From the NCBI GenBank assembly GCA_027625915.1, contig JANTQA010000032.1, positions 11,548,001 to 11,612,000 of the forward strand: a stretch of 64,000 nt of DNA, given 5' to 3'. Positions 49,301-60,570 of this stretch are shown piece by piece (the stretch's first letter is position 1; the number at the start of each line of letters is the position of its first letter). The position numbers were made by a program, and so were the translations under genes. This stretch comes from Anaeramoeba flamelloides. Lineage: Eukaryota > Metamonada > Anaeramoebidae. The notes under the pieces are model-generated. The model was not told the DNA's origin. It saw nothing but the letters and a program-made list of their open reading frames with translations, and made no database searches.

Positions 49301-52300
49301 TTTTGTAATAAAAAAAATAAAATTAAATATTAATTTTGTGATTTGGCAAATCATTTTCAGAAATAATAGTTAAAATTTTTGAAAACTATTTTATTAGTAT
49401 TATTTTTCTCAAGTAAAAATATTTAAAAAAATATCAAAAATGATGCTATATTTTTCAGATCTACATCACTTGATATGTTTGATATTTGGCTGAACTCGCA
49501 ATAAGCTCGTTTTATACCCCGAAAAAATATTTTCATGAATTTCTCTAATATAAAATAAAAAAATTAAGTGAAAGTAATAATAAAAAAAAATAAATAAATA
49601 ATAATGTTATTTACTATTAAATCCCATGAAACTAATGTTTTATCAAACGAGGTTGAATATAATGTTTCGGATTTTGGTTCAAGATGAACTTGGCTGATAT
49701 AATCGTCGTGCCCTTCAAATTTCTGTTTTATTGTACCATCTTTTTTTTTTTTTAAAGAAATAAAATACATAAATTTTAGATAAATTAATAAATAAAAATT
49801 GGATAAATTAAATATTTTTATGTCAAAAATCAAAACATAAACTCCAATTCAAAATTTTTAACATCAAAATCCAATTATAAAAAAAAAAATCTTATTTAAT
49901 AGATTCGAGAAGAAAAAACTAAATTAGAACCATACATTAATTGAAATGTTAAAAATTATTTATAACTTATAATACCCATAAAAAAGAAAAATAAATAATT
50001 ATCAATACAAATAAATAATAACGTGTGTTAAAAATTTTGAAGAGAGCGAACAAAAAAAAAATGTATTGGTAAATTTGTTAAGGGTTAGATGAAACCTCAT
50101 AGTATCTGTTAAAGAGAAAATTTTGGAGTGACTAAATTTGAGACTTCATATCCAAAGAGTATCTAAACAGATACAGTTATCAGAAGTATTTGAATCTTAA
50201 TTTAGTTTTCTAAAAAAAAAAAAAAAAAAGAAAAGAAAGAATAAAAAATGAAGAATTGGGGAAAAAATGATAGAAAGAAAAGAATGAAGAGTGGAAAAAA
50301 TTAAGAGGTTTAAAATAATTGTTGTGAGAGACCTGAAATTTTCTGGTTTAAATGAATTTATTGATAGGTTTTATTTTGTCTTTAGCTCCTTTTTCCTAAT
50401 TGCGTGTTGAGTCAAAAAAAAATTTATTGATAAATTTATTGAAATTTCACTAACAATTATTGATCGATCAAATTGTTAGATACCATCAACTAATTTTATT
50501 TGAATTCTTCTATATAAAAAGAACTCAACTTTAACATTAATATTAATCGTTTTAAAAAATAATTCGATCGAACAGAAACAGGTTACGTAATTCAAAAAAT
50601 GAAATGCAAATAAAAAAACAAAAGATGAAAAAATGATTTTCCTATTTTTACAAAAATCAAAAAGTATTTCCAATTTGAATGAAATTGTATTATTGTGGTT
50701 GTTTGAAACATTTTAAGCTGTGTTAAAATTTTTGAATTTTAGTTTATATGTATACAATTGTTTATTAAATATATCCCTGTAAAAAAAAAAATAATAATAA
50801 TTCATAAATTGTCGAAATCAATAATAATATCGAATTCAACAAAAAATCTAAAATTCAAAAAGGGTCATTAAATTCATTTTTTGTTTACTTTCTTTGAATT
50901 TATTTTTAATAAGGTTTAATAAATTTTTATAAATATTAAATTGAAAATGTTCAAAAAATTAAGATAAATTTTTATGTGTTCAAATTATTTTATTTTCATC
51001 ATTTTACAATTATTATTAATAAAGTTAATTTTAAGTTCAATAACTAATACCCGAAATTAATTTTTTAGATTTTTATTGAAATATCGAATAAAAAAAGAGA
51101 ATAAAATATTTAGACAGCAGAAATGGAAACAAAAATGAAATTGGCTATTTTCACAAGAAGATGATGGTTTGAAAATCAGCCATATTCTCAGAGTATTTGT
51201 TACTAATATTATTTGAAAAAAAATCGATACCCTAAGGACAAAATTATACTCTTAATAAAAGATTTTTTTTAAGCTTTAGTTTTCTATTTCACTTTTAAAT
51301 ATGAACTTTTTTAAAAAAAAAAACTATAAAGTTGTTGGGTTGGAAGGGTCACTTTCAATGATTTAAGAACTCGAACCAAAAGAGATAAGTCTACGGTTGA
51401 GTGATGTTTTTTTCAATTCACAAAAAACATTGTCATAAATACAAGTTATTAAATGCAGAGAAAGTATGATAACTCAATAACACATTTTTTGGTTTCAATT
51501 TTCAAACATTATTCTTCAAAATTTAAACCAACTTTTAAATGGAAATTTCAGACTTTTTATTTTCAGAATGATATTTTTTTTTTCATGTTTATTTTTTAAT
51601 TTATCTGAAAACCAACTAAAAATAAAAGAAAGACAAAGTTTATATTATTTTTTCCCTTTCTTCTCATTATTATTGTTTAATATTTGAAAACAATCAATAA
51701 AAATAACGAAATTGAATGCTGATTCGATTTTCAAAAGAGTAATAGTACTATATGAATGAAATGATTTAGTAAACCAAAATCCAAAGATTAACAATTGGAT
51801 AATCATGAATAGCAAATATTTTTTTTGAGTTGATACTGACAATCTAACTCTATGTGACACAAGCAGTTATTATTTATTAAACGGTCCTTTTTATAGCAAT
51901 TCAAAAAAAAAAAAAATGTAATAATTGGCTTTGTGTTGGAACTGTCTTCTTGTTTGGTTCTAAAAATAAAATAACAATGAATATTGGTAAATGTTGCTTC
52001 AGGGAATATTCATTTTTTCAAAAAAGAAATCATAGCACAGGCATCATTTTTTGAATGTTTTTGTTTTCTTAATAGCATAATGACTCTATTTTCTCAAAAA
52101 ATCATGGGTTTACTTTGATAGGCTTTTGTGATTTCTGTGGTTTATGTGACTTATTTTATGAAAAATTCATTTTTAATTGTGATTTTTTTTTTGTAATAAA
52201 AACATCTTTTTAGGGTCTCTGAAATATTCCCGAAAATACCCGAAAATTTTTTAACCACTAAAAAACACCTTTTTTAACAGCCTCAAAGAAACTCTCGTAC

Positions 52301-53342
52301 CGATACACTCAGTTTAATGGTAAAACAACAATTTTTTGACAAAATATTTTTTTTTGAATTCTCTTCCTTAAACCCTTTGAAGAGTTTTTGGTACCTTTTG
52401 AGTTATTTGATATTTGGTTTTGTATGCAAGTATAAGTGTATGTTTTTGGTTTGGTATGGGTTGTGCTGGATTAGGTAGGGTGTGTTTGGCTGTTTTGGGT
52501 TAGATTAAGCCAATTTCTCTTATGGGATGGAAAGTTAAATCGGGTTTGGCTTGGGTAGGGTGGGATACGTGTGTTTGCGGTTGGATATTACTCGGCTATT
52601 TTTCGATTGTCATTTGTGATGAAAAAAATATTAGTTATGATACACAATTAGAAATTGTCTTTACAAAATCATTTTCTCTCATTTGTTAATGCCATTTAGC
52701 AATGATCAGAAATGTTATAGGAATTCAGGATACCAATTCCTTTCACACAAAATGGGTTGAATACTATTCCCCAAAATTTACAATTTTTCGAATGTTATAT
52801 TTTTCAGCCAAAAAAAAAAATGTTTCTTCAATAAAATTACAATTATACAATTAAACTGGGTGTATTGGTACGAGAGTTTCTTATAGGTTGTTAAAAAAGG
52901 TGTTTTTTAGTGGTTGAAAAATTTTCGGGTATTTTCGGGAATATTTCATAGATCCTCTTTTTAGGTTTCAAAAAAATAAAATGAAAAAAAAATTGAGCAC
53001 AATTCAATTGAAATGTCTCATACAAAATTTCACAAGTTCTTGAAGAAAATTAAAATTGTCGATAATAAGATTTTTTAATAATAAAAGTATTAATTTTCGA
53101 AGAAATTGCACAAAATGAATTTTCTTAATTGTAATTTGGATAATCAAATTTTTTTTGTTTTAAGGGACTAATCCCGAATAAATTTTTTTACCTAAATTTA
53201 ATAGAGATTGAGAAAATTTTTTGTCAATTACTTAGATTTGAAAACCCCTGTTTGTTTTCAATTTTAAACATATTTTTAGTTAAGGAATCCTTATTTGAAA
53301 TTGGTCAAAAAAAAAATAATAGAGAATAGTCCTCTAATTGAA

Positions 53343-53385
<43 letters not shown>

Positions 53386-55254
53386 TCTGAATATTTTAAC
53401 TATGGAGAGAGATGAATTATGCGATAAAATTCAAAAAGATCAAATACCCACATCCTATTTTCAATAACAGAAATAAAAAAAAGCAATTATTGTGGAAAAA
53501 AAAATAAAACAACTCGGGTTGGAATGTTGGTATCTCCCAAAAGAGGATTTTTTTTTATGAAAAACTCGATTTTGGAGATACTGTTATTTTCTAATTAATA
53601 AATGAAAATTTTTATTTCAATTCCCAAAATGAATATTAATTATTACTGCTACAATCAAATTAGCAGAGTAAAAATTTTGTCTCAGAGTTAACTAAGGAAA
53701 TTTAGTTTATTGTCTAAAAAAATCATTTCTAAAAGATGTTGTAAAGATCTAAGGATTTTCTTCAACTTATAAACTAGAAAAATATTTTGGAATATGAACT
53801 AAAAATTTTCATATTTTAATTGGAAAATAATAGTATTTATATCTCAACTTGTATTTGTTTGATCCAAAATTACTCTTTCAAAACGTAAAAAAAGGGTTTT
53901 TATTAAGGTAAAAAAGGAATTTTGAAACCAAAAACAACTTTTTGGGAATTGTAAATCAAATGATCATCAATTATCATTTTGTTATCAGTTAATTTAAATC
54001 CAATGGTTAGAATCAGACAAAAAAGCTGTTTGCCTCTAAATCAATCAGAAATGAATTTTTTTTTCAGTATTTTTTTCTAGACTTTTTAAAACCAAAAGAT
54101 CCATGAAACGAGGAACTGTATTTAAAGTTGTATTCTTGTTTGGGTATTTATTTTCAAATTTATTCATCCAACAAATCCAGAAGTGCAATTTTTTTCTGAT
54201 ATTTGAAAAAATTGTGATAAAGTGCGAATAAAAAAAAACTCGTTATTTTTGATGAAGGTTTTGTTGTTTGTTCCAGTGCATTATTTGTCAAGTCAAAAAT
54301 GGTGGTAAGTGGCTGTGTTTCGATATATGTTAATTTTCGTTGGAACAGAGAACTAATCGAAATTCTGTTTTTATTTTGAAAAGATTTTTATTCAAACAGT
54401 TTGTTGAAAAATAAACCACACAAAATTTTCAGTCTTCTTCCAAAAAAAAAAAAAAAAATTCAAAGATTTGAAGGAATCATTAAATTCCTAACTTTAAAAG
54501 GGAAACCTAATTTTGTGTCTGAAAAAGTTTTACTTTGACTTGGATCTTGGAAATATTTTTTTTCGAAAAGAAGACTGAAAATTTTGTTTGGTTTATTTTT
54601 CAATTTATGGTAATACCAAAACGGAATAAAAACAACTGTTTGTTGCTGAATAAAAAAAATATAAAAAGTAAAAAAAAGAAAAACAAAAAATTAAAAAATT
54701 TGAAAAAAAAAAAAAAAAAAAAATCATTTACCGTTTGTATCCCAAGAAATAATCGAAGTATCAGAAGAAGCAGAAAACAACCCAAAATGTTTGTCAACAA
54801 AAAAGGTTGTTATTCTTTGTGTGTGCCCCCGAAAGGTTAATTTAAGCTCGTCATTACTCGTTTTCCAGCTTTTCAAAATGCCTGCCGAATCACAGGAGTA
54901 TAGAATCCCGTCGTATTGCCGAATCGAGGTGATTGATCCTTCATGGCCGATCAATTGCGAATTACAATACCCTGTTTCAAGAGACCAGATCCTGATAGTT
55001 TTGTCATTCGATCCAGAATAACATCTCGTAGAATCGGTAGTGATGGTGTTGACAGATTGGGTGTGCCCTTTTAAAACAAGCAAAGGTGAAAGAACTTGTT
55101 TCTGATCAGGGGATTATTTTGGTAACACAACATTTATTTGTTTGTTTGTTTTTATTTTATTGAAGCAAACAAAATCAACAAATGAGAACATTAAAAGGAA
55201 ACTCAGCTTTTAAAACAACAAACACCAAATACTTACTTTTTTAATTTTGGACAT
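43359..55254 (-). CDS. WD40 / 2Fe-2S / [FeFe]-hydrogenase / flavodoxin fusion protein, five exons
   Basis: Predicted iron-only hydrogenase (2H+ + 2e- to H2) with fused electron-transfer domains. Exons 55237-55254, 54732-55101, 49615-49739, 45565-46804 and 43359-45400 join in phase to 1,264 residues; exon 1 (MSKIKK) is least certain. Eight GH...WD-type WD40 repeats (about 12-333) come first. A plant-type 2Fe-2S domain follows (about 376-463; Cys 409, 420, 423, 441). Two 4Fe-4S motifs are at 570-580 and 615-625. H-cluster motifs: TSCCPSW (723-729), STCRSPQQMFG, VPCTSKKQE (Cys781) and EVMACPGGCIGGGGQP (Cys993, 997), then a small-subunit-like YLHTSY. A flavodoxin-like FMN domain begins ILYGSQTGTAEKA (about 1111). 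WD40 blades 5-8 and the 2Fe-2S domain share exon 4, so that fusion is genomic fact. The His-Cys cluster domain is not seen; Asn/Asp tracts fill that area. No organelle-targeting peptide is evident. Hydrogenase-flavodoxin fusions are known in anaerobic protists; I know of no WD40 form. Confidence 0.9.
46805..49614 (-). other. Hydrogenase intron 3 (about 2.8 kb)
   Basis: Donor GTAAAT after a complete ATA codon and acceptor AAATAG before ACTGGACAA, both phase 0; they join WD40 blade 4 to blade 5. The inside has long T tracts near the acceptor (about 46827-46890), a TA microsatellite near 48045-48062 and otherwise plain A/T-rich DNA. No MITE of the named families is obvious. Confidence 0.8.
49900..51340. 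repeat. Long dispersed repeat M, copy 2, inside hydrogenase intron 2
   Basis: Collinear with 39000-40500 over several blocks and with extra sequence of about 240 bases near 50090-50440. The short frames in it (for example 50476-50673) are incidental. Confidence 0.45.
52213..52955. mobile_element. hAT-like non-autonomous DNA transposon
   Basis: About 110-base terminal inverted repeats: left GGGTCTCTGAAATATTCCCG, right end inverse GGATCTATGAAATATTCCCG, continuing through CGAAAATACCCGAAAATTTT and a CTCGTACC-type inner end. TCTTTTTA (extendable to TCTTTTTAGG) directly flanks both sides (52205-52212 and 52956-52963), an 8-10 bp target duplication that suits hAT or Mutator-like elements. The core (52400-52610) is unusually G/T-rich on the plus strand. 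No transposase frame. Confidence 0.75.
53581..53833. mobile_element. MITE family E, copy E2
   Basis: CTGTTATTTTCTAATTAATA at the left and AATTGGAAAATAATAG at the right, TA on both sides. Full-length reverse-complement match to E1 at 3494-3747. Lies in hydrogenase intron 2. Confidence 0.65.
54397..54612. mobile_element. MITE family B-like copy B5
   Basis: Inverted arms AAATAAACCACACAAAATTTTC and GAAAATTTTGTTTGGTTTATTT around an AACTTTAAAAGGGAAACC centre. It lies about 120 bases inside the donor of hydrogenase intron 2. Outer ends approximate. Confidence 0.5.
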
Positions 55255-55725
55255 TCAGCAATTTACTTTGATTGTGATATATTTGTTTCTTTTTGTACTG
55301 GTTTTTTGAAGTATCAAAATTTGACAAAATTATCAAAATGCAAAAAAATAAAAATCTTATACAACTGGAAATTAAAGTAGTCTTTTGCTGAAATGATTTT
55401 GCTGTGCCATTGCTGATTACTCATAACAAAATTGTTTTGCAATTTTAATTTTCTCTCTGTACTTTCACTTCAATTCGACAAAAGCATCAAAATTTTTACA
55501 AAAAATTTGTGTGAATTATTTTTTTTTGTAAAAGTGTTTTAAACTTATGCTTTTTAACAAAAACATTTTTTATCATCTGAGACACAGACCTTTTCAATTA
55601 ATCCACAGGATTGAATTGTTTAGGGTGTTATTTACTCAACAAATTCTTCAGACACATTACAAATGCAACCCTTTGAGATTTTGATTATGAAGAATCTGAT
55701 CTTTTCCGGGCAAATTAAAATTATA

Positions 55726-57081
55726 CAGTATGGTAAAATAATTGGTACACTAAGATTTTAATTGGGACTGGTTTTGTGTAAGACACAGTTTTTGAACCGG
55801 ATCATTTTTTCAAAACCAAGACAGGTTTTATTTGGTTCTTTGACTTTTATTTGGGACAGTTTTTTTGAGAGACATTTTTTAGTGTCCCTTTCATTATAAT
55901 TGGGACATTTTTTTTTGAGAGACAAGGCTTTTAAATTTGGACACTTTACTCTAACCAGTTACAAAATTTCACAATGCCTTTAGTTTTTATTTTGGAGAGA
56001 CAAACAACAAATCCAAAAGGATACTTTCAAAATTGAATACAGTACACTCATAATTAATTTAAATTCTTATTCCCAAAACACACTGATTTTCTGAAGAAAA
56101 CAATTGAAAAAACTCACATCGAAAGATCCCTTTCTTGAACAATTTCAAAAAAAAAGTAAATTATGAAGATTGAAAATTGATGAAAAAAAAAGAAGCTGAG
56201 AAACCGAAAAAAAGAAGGTGAACAAAAATAAATCCAAATAAACGATCAAGTTTGTTGAAAAAAAAAAGAATAAAAAGGTTTATTTGAGAAAGATTTTTAT
56301 AATAATTTAAAAAAGAGATTTGACTTGGTTCTATTGGACTAACACTGGTTTGACATGTTTGGGTATTTAAAAGTTATTTGGTTGTTTGTTGTTGGTTTGA
56401 CTTCTTGTGCGTTTTGGAACTGGTGTGCTATTTGGTGTTCTGATTTTATGAATGTTTATTATTACCACCACTTTTCGATTTCTTTTTCTTTTTTTGTTGA
56501 TTTTTTGCTTTTTGTAGTTTTCTTTTCTTCTTCATTTGTTTGCACCCTCTCTTTTTATTAGTATTACTATTGGCACCATTTGAATTTCTTCTTCTACTGG
56601 AATTTACTTCTCCTTCATCACTTTCTTTTGAGTTTTTGATTTATTGTTGATAATTTGTTTTAATGAATTAACATCACCAAACAAGATTTTTTTTTCAAAA
56701 AAGCCATCAAAAAAAAATTAATTAAAAAAAATGAAGAACGTGTAAAAAAATTGTTTTCAAAATTGAGAGTATGGCTGACGAATCAAATAGAAGAAGAAAA
56801 ATGTCTGGAAATTATGTAAAATTATCCAAATTTTTTTTCAAATAAAAAAATACAAGTGGTGAAGATCTCTTAAAAACCAACACGATGGGATTCAAAAAAT
56901 TGACAAATCTAAAATTGTTTGAAAATTCACTTTCAAGATATAAAAAATTGTCCCAGTTTTGAAAACACAACCCAAAATTTTAAAAATGTCCCAATTTAAA
57001 AACTTCGTCTCTAAAAAAAATAATGTCCCAGAAAAACCCGTCCCAAGTAAATTCTTGTGTCCCAAGTAAATTACCATACTG
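55726..57081. mobile_element. Tc1/mariner-like non-autonomous element G
   Basis: Left end CAGTATGGTAAAATAATTGG and right end AAGTAAATTACCATACTG are inverted repeats flanked by TA (55724-55725, 57082-57083). Both arms carry several GGGACA or TGTCCC words, giving subterminal repeats for about 200 bases. At 1,356 bp it is long enough for a decayed transposase, but I read none. A lysine-rich open stretch on the minus strand (56446-56640) lies inside. Confidence 0.7.
56446..56640 (-). pseudogene. Possible coding fragment inside element G
   Basis: The minus-strand frame reads SKESDEGEVNSSRRRNSNGA and then a Lys/Asn-rich stretch to a TAA stop, about 65 codons open with no ATG at its start. The mixed acidic, Ser and Asn composition looks more protein-like than the surrounding A/T-rich DNA. 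It could be a last exon, a captured gene fragment, or chance. No family recognised. Confidence 0.2.
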
Positions 57082-57459
57082 TAGTTATTTCGAAAATAGA
57101 GTTTTTATTGGTTTTATTTTTTTGATCTACTCTAAAACACCACACTTACTGGACCTTTAAAAATACACAAAAAAGGCGCTATATCCTATTTATTTTTTTT
57201 ATGTTAGTTATTTAAAAAGGGCTCGAAACAAAAAACACTTTAGTAATTTCCCTCCTTAGCCCATACCACTCTTCGGTACTTCTCTATCTTTATGAACTCT
57301 TTACAGAATCCAAAAAAGCATAATTTTTTGTAAAAAGAATCTGTTTTTATCTTTCGATTAAAGACGATATTCTTCATTTGAAACAAAATTCAAAAGGAAA
57401 AAATTGGAGACGTTTCTGTGGAATTGGCTTGGAACACCCTGTTAATCTATCATGGGAAA

Positions 57460-58255
57460 AATTAATAATAAATTCTAATAAATTTCAAAAAATTTTTAGT
57501 TCACTTTCCATTTTTATAAAATTTCGAACTGTTTCTTATTAAGGTTTACAATCCCTGACATTTGAAAAAAGATCATCCTGTGTAGTTTGTAATAACTTGT
57601 TAATTTGGTTCTTAGCTGATCGATCTTGGATTTGGTATGAGTTTTAAAAGTGGTTCAAAAAGGCAATTTTCTAACAATTTATTTTTTTTTTTCCAAAATC
57701 CATATTGAAGAGTTAATAGATTAATTGGCTGGAAGATAAATGTTCGAGAATAAAATGTGGTTTGTGGGTTATTGATTGAAATTTTTAATTAGGTTTGGTT
57801 TTATTTGGTGCATTTAAAAAACATTTTTGTTTCATTTATTTAATTAAAAAGTAAATCAAAATTTTATCTACAACCCAAAAATAATAATTTATTAATTCAC
57901 CGACTAATCTATTAATCTTTCACTTTTCAATTTGTATTTGGGAAAAAAAAAAAAAAAAATTGTTAAAAATTGCCTTTTTGAACCACTTTTAAAACTCATA
58001 CCAAATCAACGATCGATCAGCTAAGAACCAAATTAACAAATTATTACACCACTGCACAAGATAATCTTTTTTCAAATTTCAGGGATTCTAAACCTTAAAT
58101 AGTCTCTGTCAAAGAATATTTTGAAGAACAACTAATTTTACAGAGTTTCTTAACACTTAGCGTCATATTATGCTTTTTTCAAAGCTTGGGCATAATAATT
58201 TCAAAAAGAAAAATCAAGCAAAAATTTCTATTATTTATTTGAAATTTATCAGAAT
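57460..58255. mobile_element. MITE family R, copy R3, split by A4
   Basis: Bases 57460-57538 match the left part of R2 (AAATTCTAATAAAT...TTTTTAGTTCA) and 58099-58255 match its right part (AGAATATTTTGAAGAACAAC, GAGTTTCTTAACACTT, AGAAAAATCAAG). A4 sits between them. Confidence 0.6.
57539..58098. mobile_element. Foldback element family A, copy A4, inserted in R3
   Basis: TTAAGGTTTACAATCCCTGA at the left and TCAGGGATTCTAAACCTTAA at the right, with arms of about 230 bases including GCTGATCGATCTTGGATTTG and its inverse. TTAA occurs at both ends. The intact R2 copy shows what the site looked like before insertion. Confidence 0.7.
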
Positions 58256-58734
58256 TCTAAAACTTTCCCTTTTTGTATTTGCAAACAAAAATCAGAGAAG
58301 GGTGTATAAGCTTGTTGGTCTCTCTATTTCTTAAAATTGTATTTTTATATATCATTAACAATATTCTGTTCTTTAAAAAACTCTTTACAATGAAAGATGA
58401 ACATTAAAACAATTGAAAAATGGTATTAGAGCAAATTTTATCATTTTTTATATATGTGTGAAAACAAGCTGAGAAAATTCGAAATTTTTTTAAAGTTATT
58501 CAAAAGAAAAATATTCCTTTAACTTTCAAAAACATGTAAATTTTTTTATGAATGAGGAAAAGCAATAAGTTGTTGGAAATTAAATTTTAAAAAATTTAAT
58601 TGAAAGAACTATTAAATTGAATGTTGAAAGATGTTGATATTTAAAGTACATTCAAAAATTATAATAATCTCAAAAAGGAAAGTGTATTGGGTTTATAATT
58701 GTATTTTCAATTTTTTGGTTTTCTTGTCTTACTC

Positions 58735-58945
58735 ACAACAAGAATAACACAGCCCATATAAATACTTCAAGACTTTTTGTAACTTTCAAACTGATAGTCT
58801 GCATGATTTCTGTTTCTGATATTCTTTCATATTATTTCAAATATCAAAAGCTTGATACAAACTTTTATAAGCCAAAAAAAGGTAAAAAAAAATAATTAAT
58901 CAAAGATAAACATTTTGAATTTAATTGAACTTTTTGAAAGTTAAC
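58735..58945. repeat. Dispersed repeat K, copy 2 (inverted)
   Basis: Reverse-complement relative of 35905-36125, with ACTGATAGTCTGCATGATTT, CTGATATTCTTTC and GATACAAACTTTTATAAGCC. Confidence 0.55.
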
Positions 58946-59599
58946 AAAATGAAAAATACTGTTAATTTTAAAATAAACAGACCAAAAACTTTTCATTTGA
59001 CTTTTGAAAATAAACACCTCCTAGAAGATAAAATAAATCATCAAAGTCCCAATTCTATTAAGGAAAATTTATAATTTGAAAGGGTTTTAATAATACTAAA
59101 TTTTACATGATTTTAGGGATTAGCGTCACCATAGATTTCTCTATAATCAAAGTATGTTGTAATTGGGTGTAAATGGTATTAGTGCACCATGGCTCGAATA
59201 GCTCTAAAAAATCTATTATAAATCTTATTGCTCAATAAATTATTACATTTTTTACTAATGATCACAATTAAAAAAATTTCATTTTGAAAAATTTTTTTTT
59301 TTAATTCCTTTCCAAATCTAAAAATAAAAACCCAAAATACAGTATTCCGGTATTTAATAATTTAGATTTAGAACTTCAAAAAGTAACTATTTTTAGAATT
59401 TTTGAATTTCAAAGATTAACTCAATAATCATCAACATAAAAGTACAAAGACGGATTAGTTTTGTTTGCTTTTGATAAGTCTAATTATAGCATCAATATAT
59501 TTCCATGATTTGAGAAATAATTTGTCAAAAAACTTTATTCGTTAATTATTGAAATTTTTAAAAAAAAAGAATTTTTTAGTAACTAATCTAAACTCTTTT

Positions 59600-59791
59600 T
59601 CAAATAAAAGGGCACAAAAAATTTTAAGAATTATTCATAAATGAATCAAATTAATTGTAGTATCATTCTAAAATCTAAGAAACGCTTTAAAACATAAAAA
59701 AACACTCAACTGAATCTTTAAAACTCATTAAAACAAAACAATAAAAATTAAAATTCAATATTTTAAAAATTGGTGTGCCCTTTTATTTGAA
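59600..59791. mobile_element. Small foldback element I
   Basis: CAAATAAAAGGGCACAAAAAA at the left is inverted at GGTGTGCCCTTTTATTTG on the right, about 190 bases apart. A third end of the same type (GTGTGCCCTTTTGTTTGAAA) stands alone at about 60262. Confidence 0.5.
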
Positions 59792-60307
59792 ATGAGAAAT
59801 TTCGTTTTGTAAATTGTAATGAAAAAAATTATAAACCCAATAAAAACCTTTTAACAAGGCGAATTGGGAAAAAGTTCTCAACATTTTATTGATAATTCTT
59901 TACACGTCAAACTTTTGTTCTTTAAAGTCTCATATTCAATATAAAGCCACAATTCATCTGGTATTTTGTTGGAATGTTTTTTCTTTATTTCTCTTTTCTT
60001 TGTTCCATGCATCAATCCAATAATGGTCTTTCTTAATTCCTATTTCTAACTCATTCGAAATCAAACTTAAACTGTTTCAGTTTATACACAGGTAGATTAT
60101 TTCCAAATTGGTTTCTTCTGATCTTGCTTTTTCATTTTCCAACTATTCAATATCCAAAAATAAAAAAAGCAAAAAATGAAAAAATGAATAATTAAAATGA
60201 AAATCACCAATAAGTAATTATCTTATTAACAATCAAATTCGATGATATTGACTATTTGAGAGGTGTGCCCTTTTGTTTGAAAAATAGTTTACATTTCGCC
60301 ATAAATT

Positions 60308-60570
60308 TTAGATATATATTTTATGACTTTGTAGTCTAAATATTGATAATTCAATCATAAAATTTATGGCGAAATGCAGATTTTATTCTGAATTTGTTGA
60401 GTTTTTTACTAATACATAGATCATTTTTAATTGATGAGATCAACAAATATTACTACTTTGCAAATCGATTTTTTAGAGACATTTGAACCATGTAACACTC
60501 ATGTGATTTGGTCCAATAACAACACACTTTGATCCTAGGCTTCTCCTTGTTAGACGCTAATCCCTTAAAA
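60308..60570. repeat. Dispersed repeat N, right copy
   Basis: Direct-orientation relative of 25350-25625 with the shared TTTTTTAGAGACATTTGAACC and GCTAATCCCTTAAAAAG end. Confidence 0.55.

Larger units (their letters stand above)
49740..54731 (-). other. Hydrogenase intron 2 (about 5.0 kb), loaded with repeats
   Basis: Donor GTAAAT after AACG and acceptor AAAG before ATGGTACAA restore an Asp codon in phase 1 and continue a WD40 blade. The intron contains repeat M copy 2 (49900-51340), a hAT-like element (52213-52955), a 36-base A run (about 53347-53382), MITE E2 (53581-53833) and a B-like copy (54397-54612). Insertions explain much of its length. Confidence 0.8.

Noticed and set aside
49564-49833. 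Separate small WD40 gene
   Set aside because: The WD40 segment is bounded by good splice sites whose phases fit the upstream and downstream WD40 exons, so it is exon 3 of the hydrogenase fusion gene.
54724-55083. Stand-alone WD40 protein gene
   Set aside because: No stop within the WD40 array: a GTAAAT donor follows, and joining to the next exon restores a complete blade.
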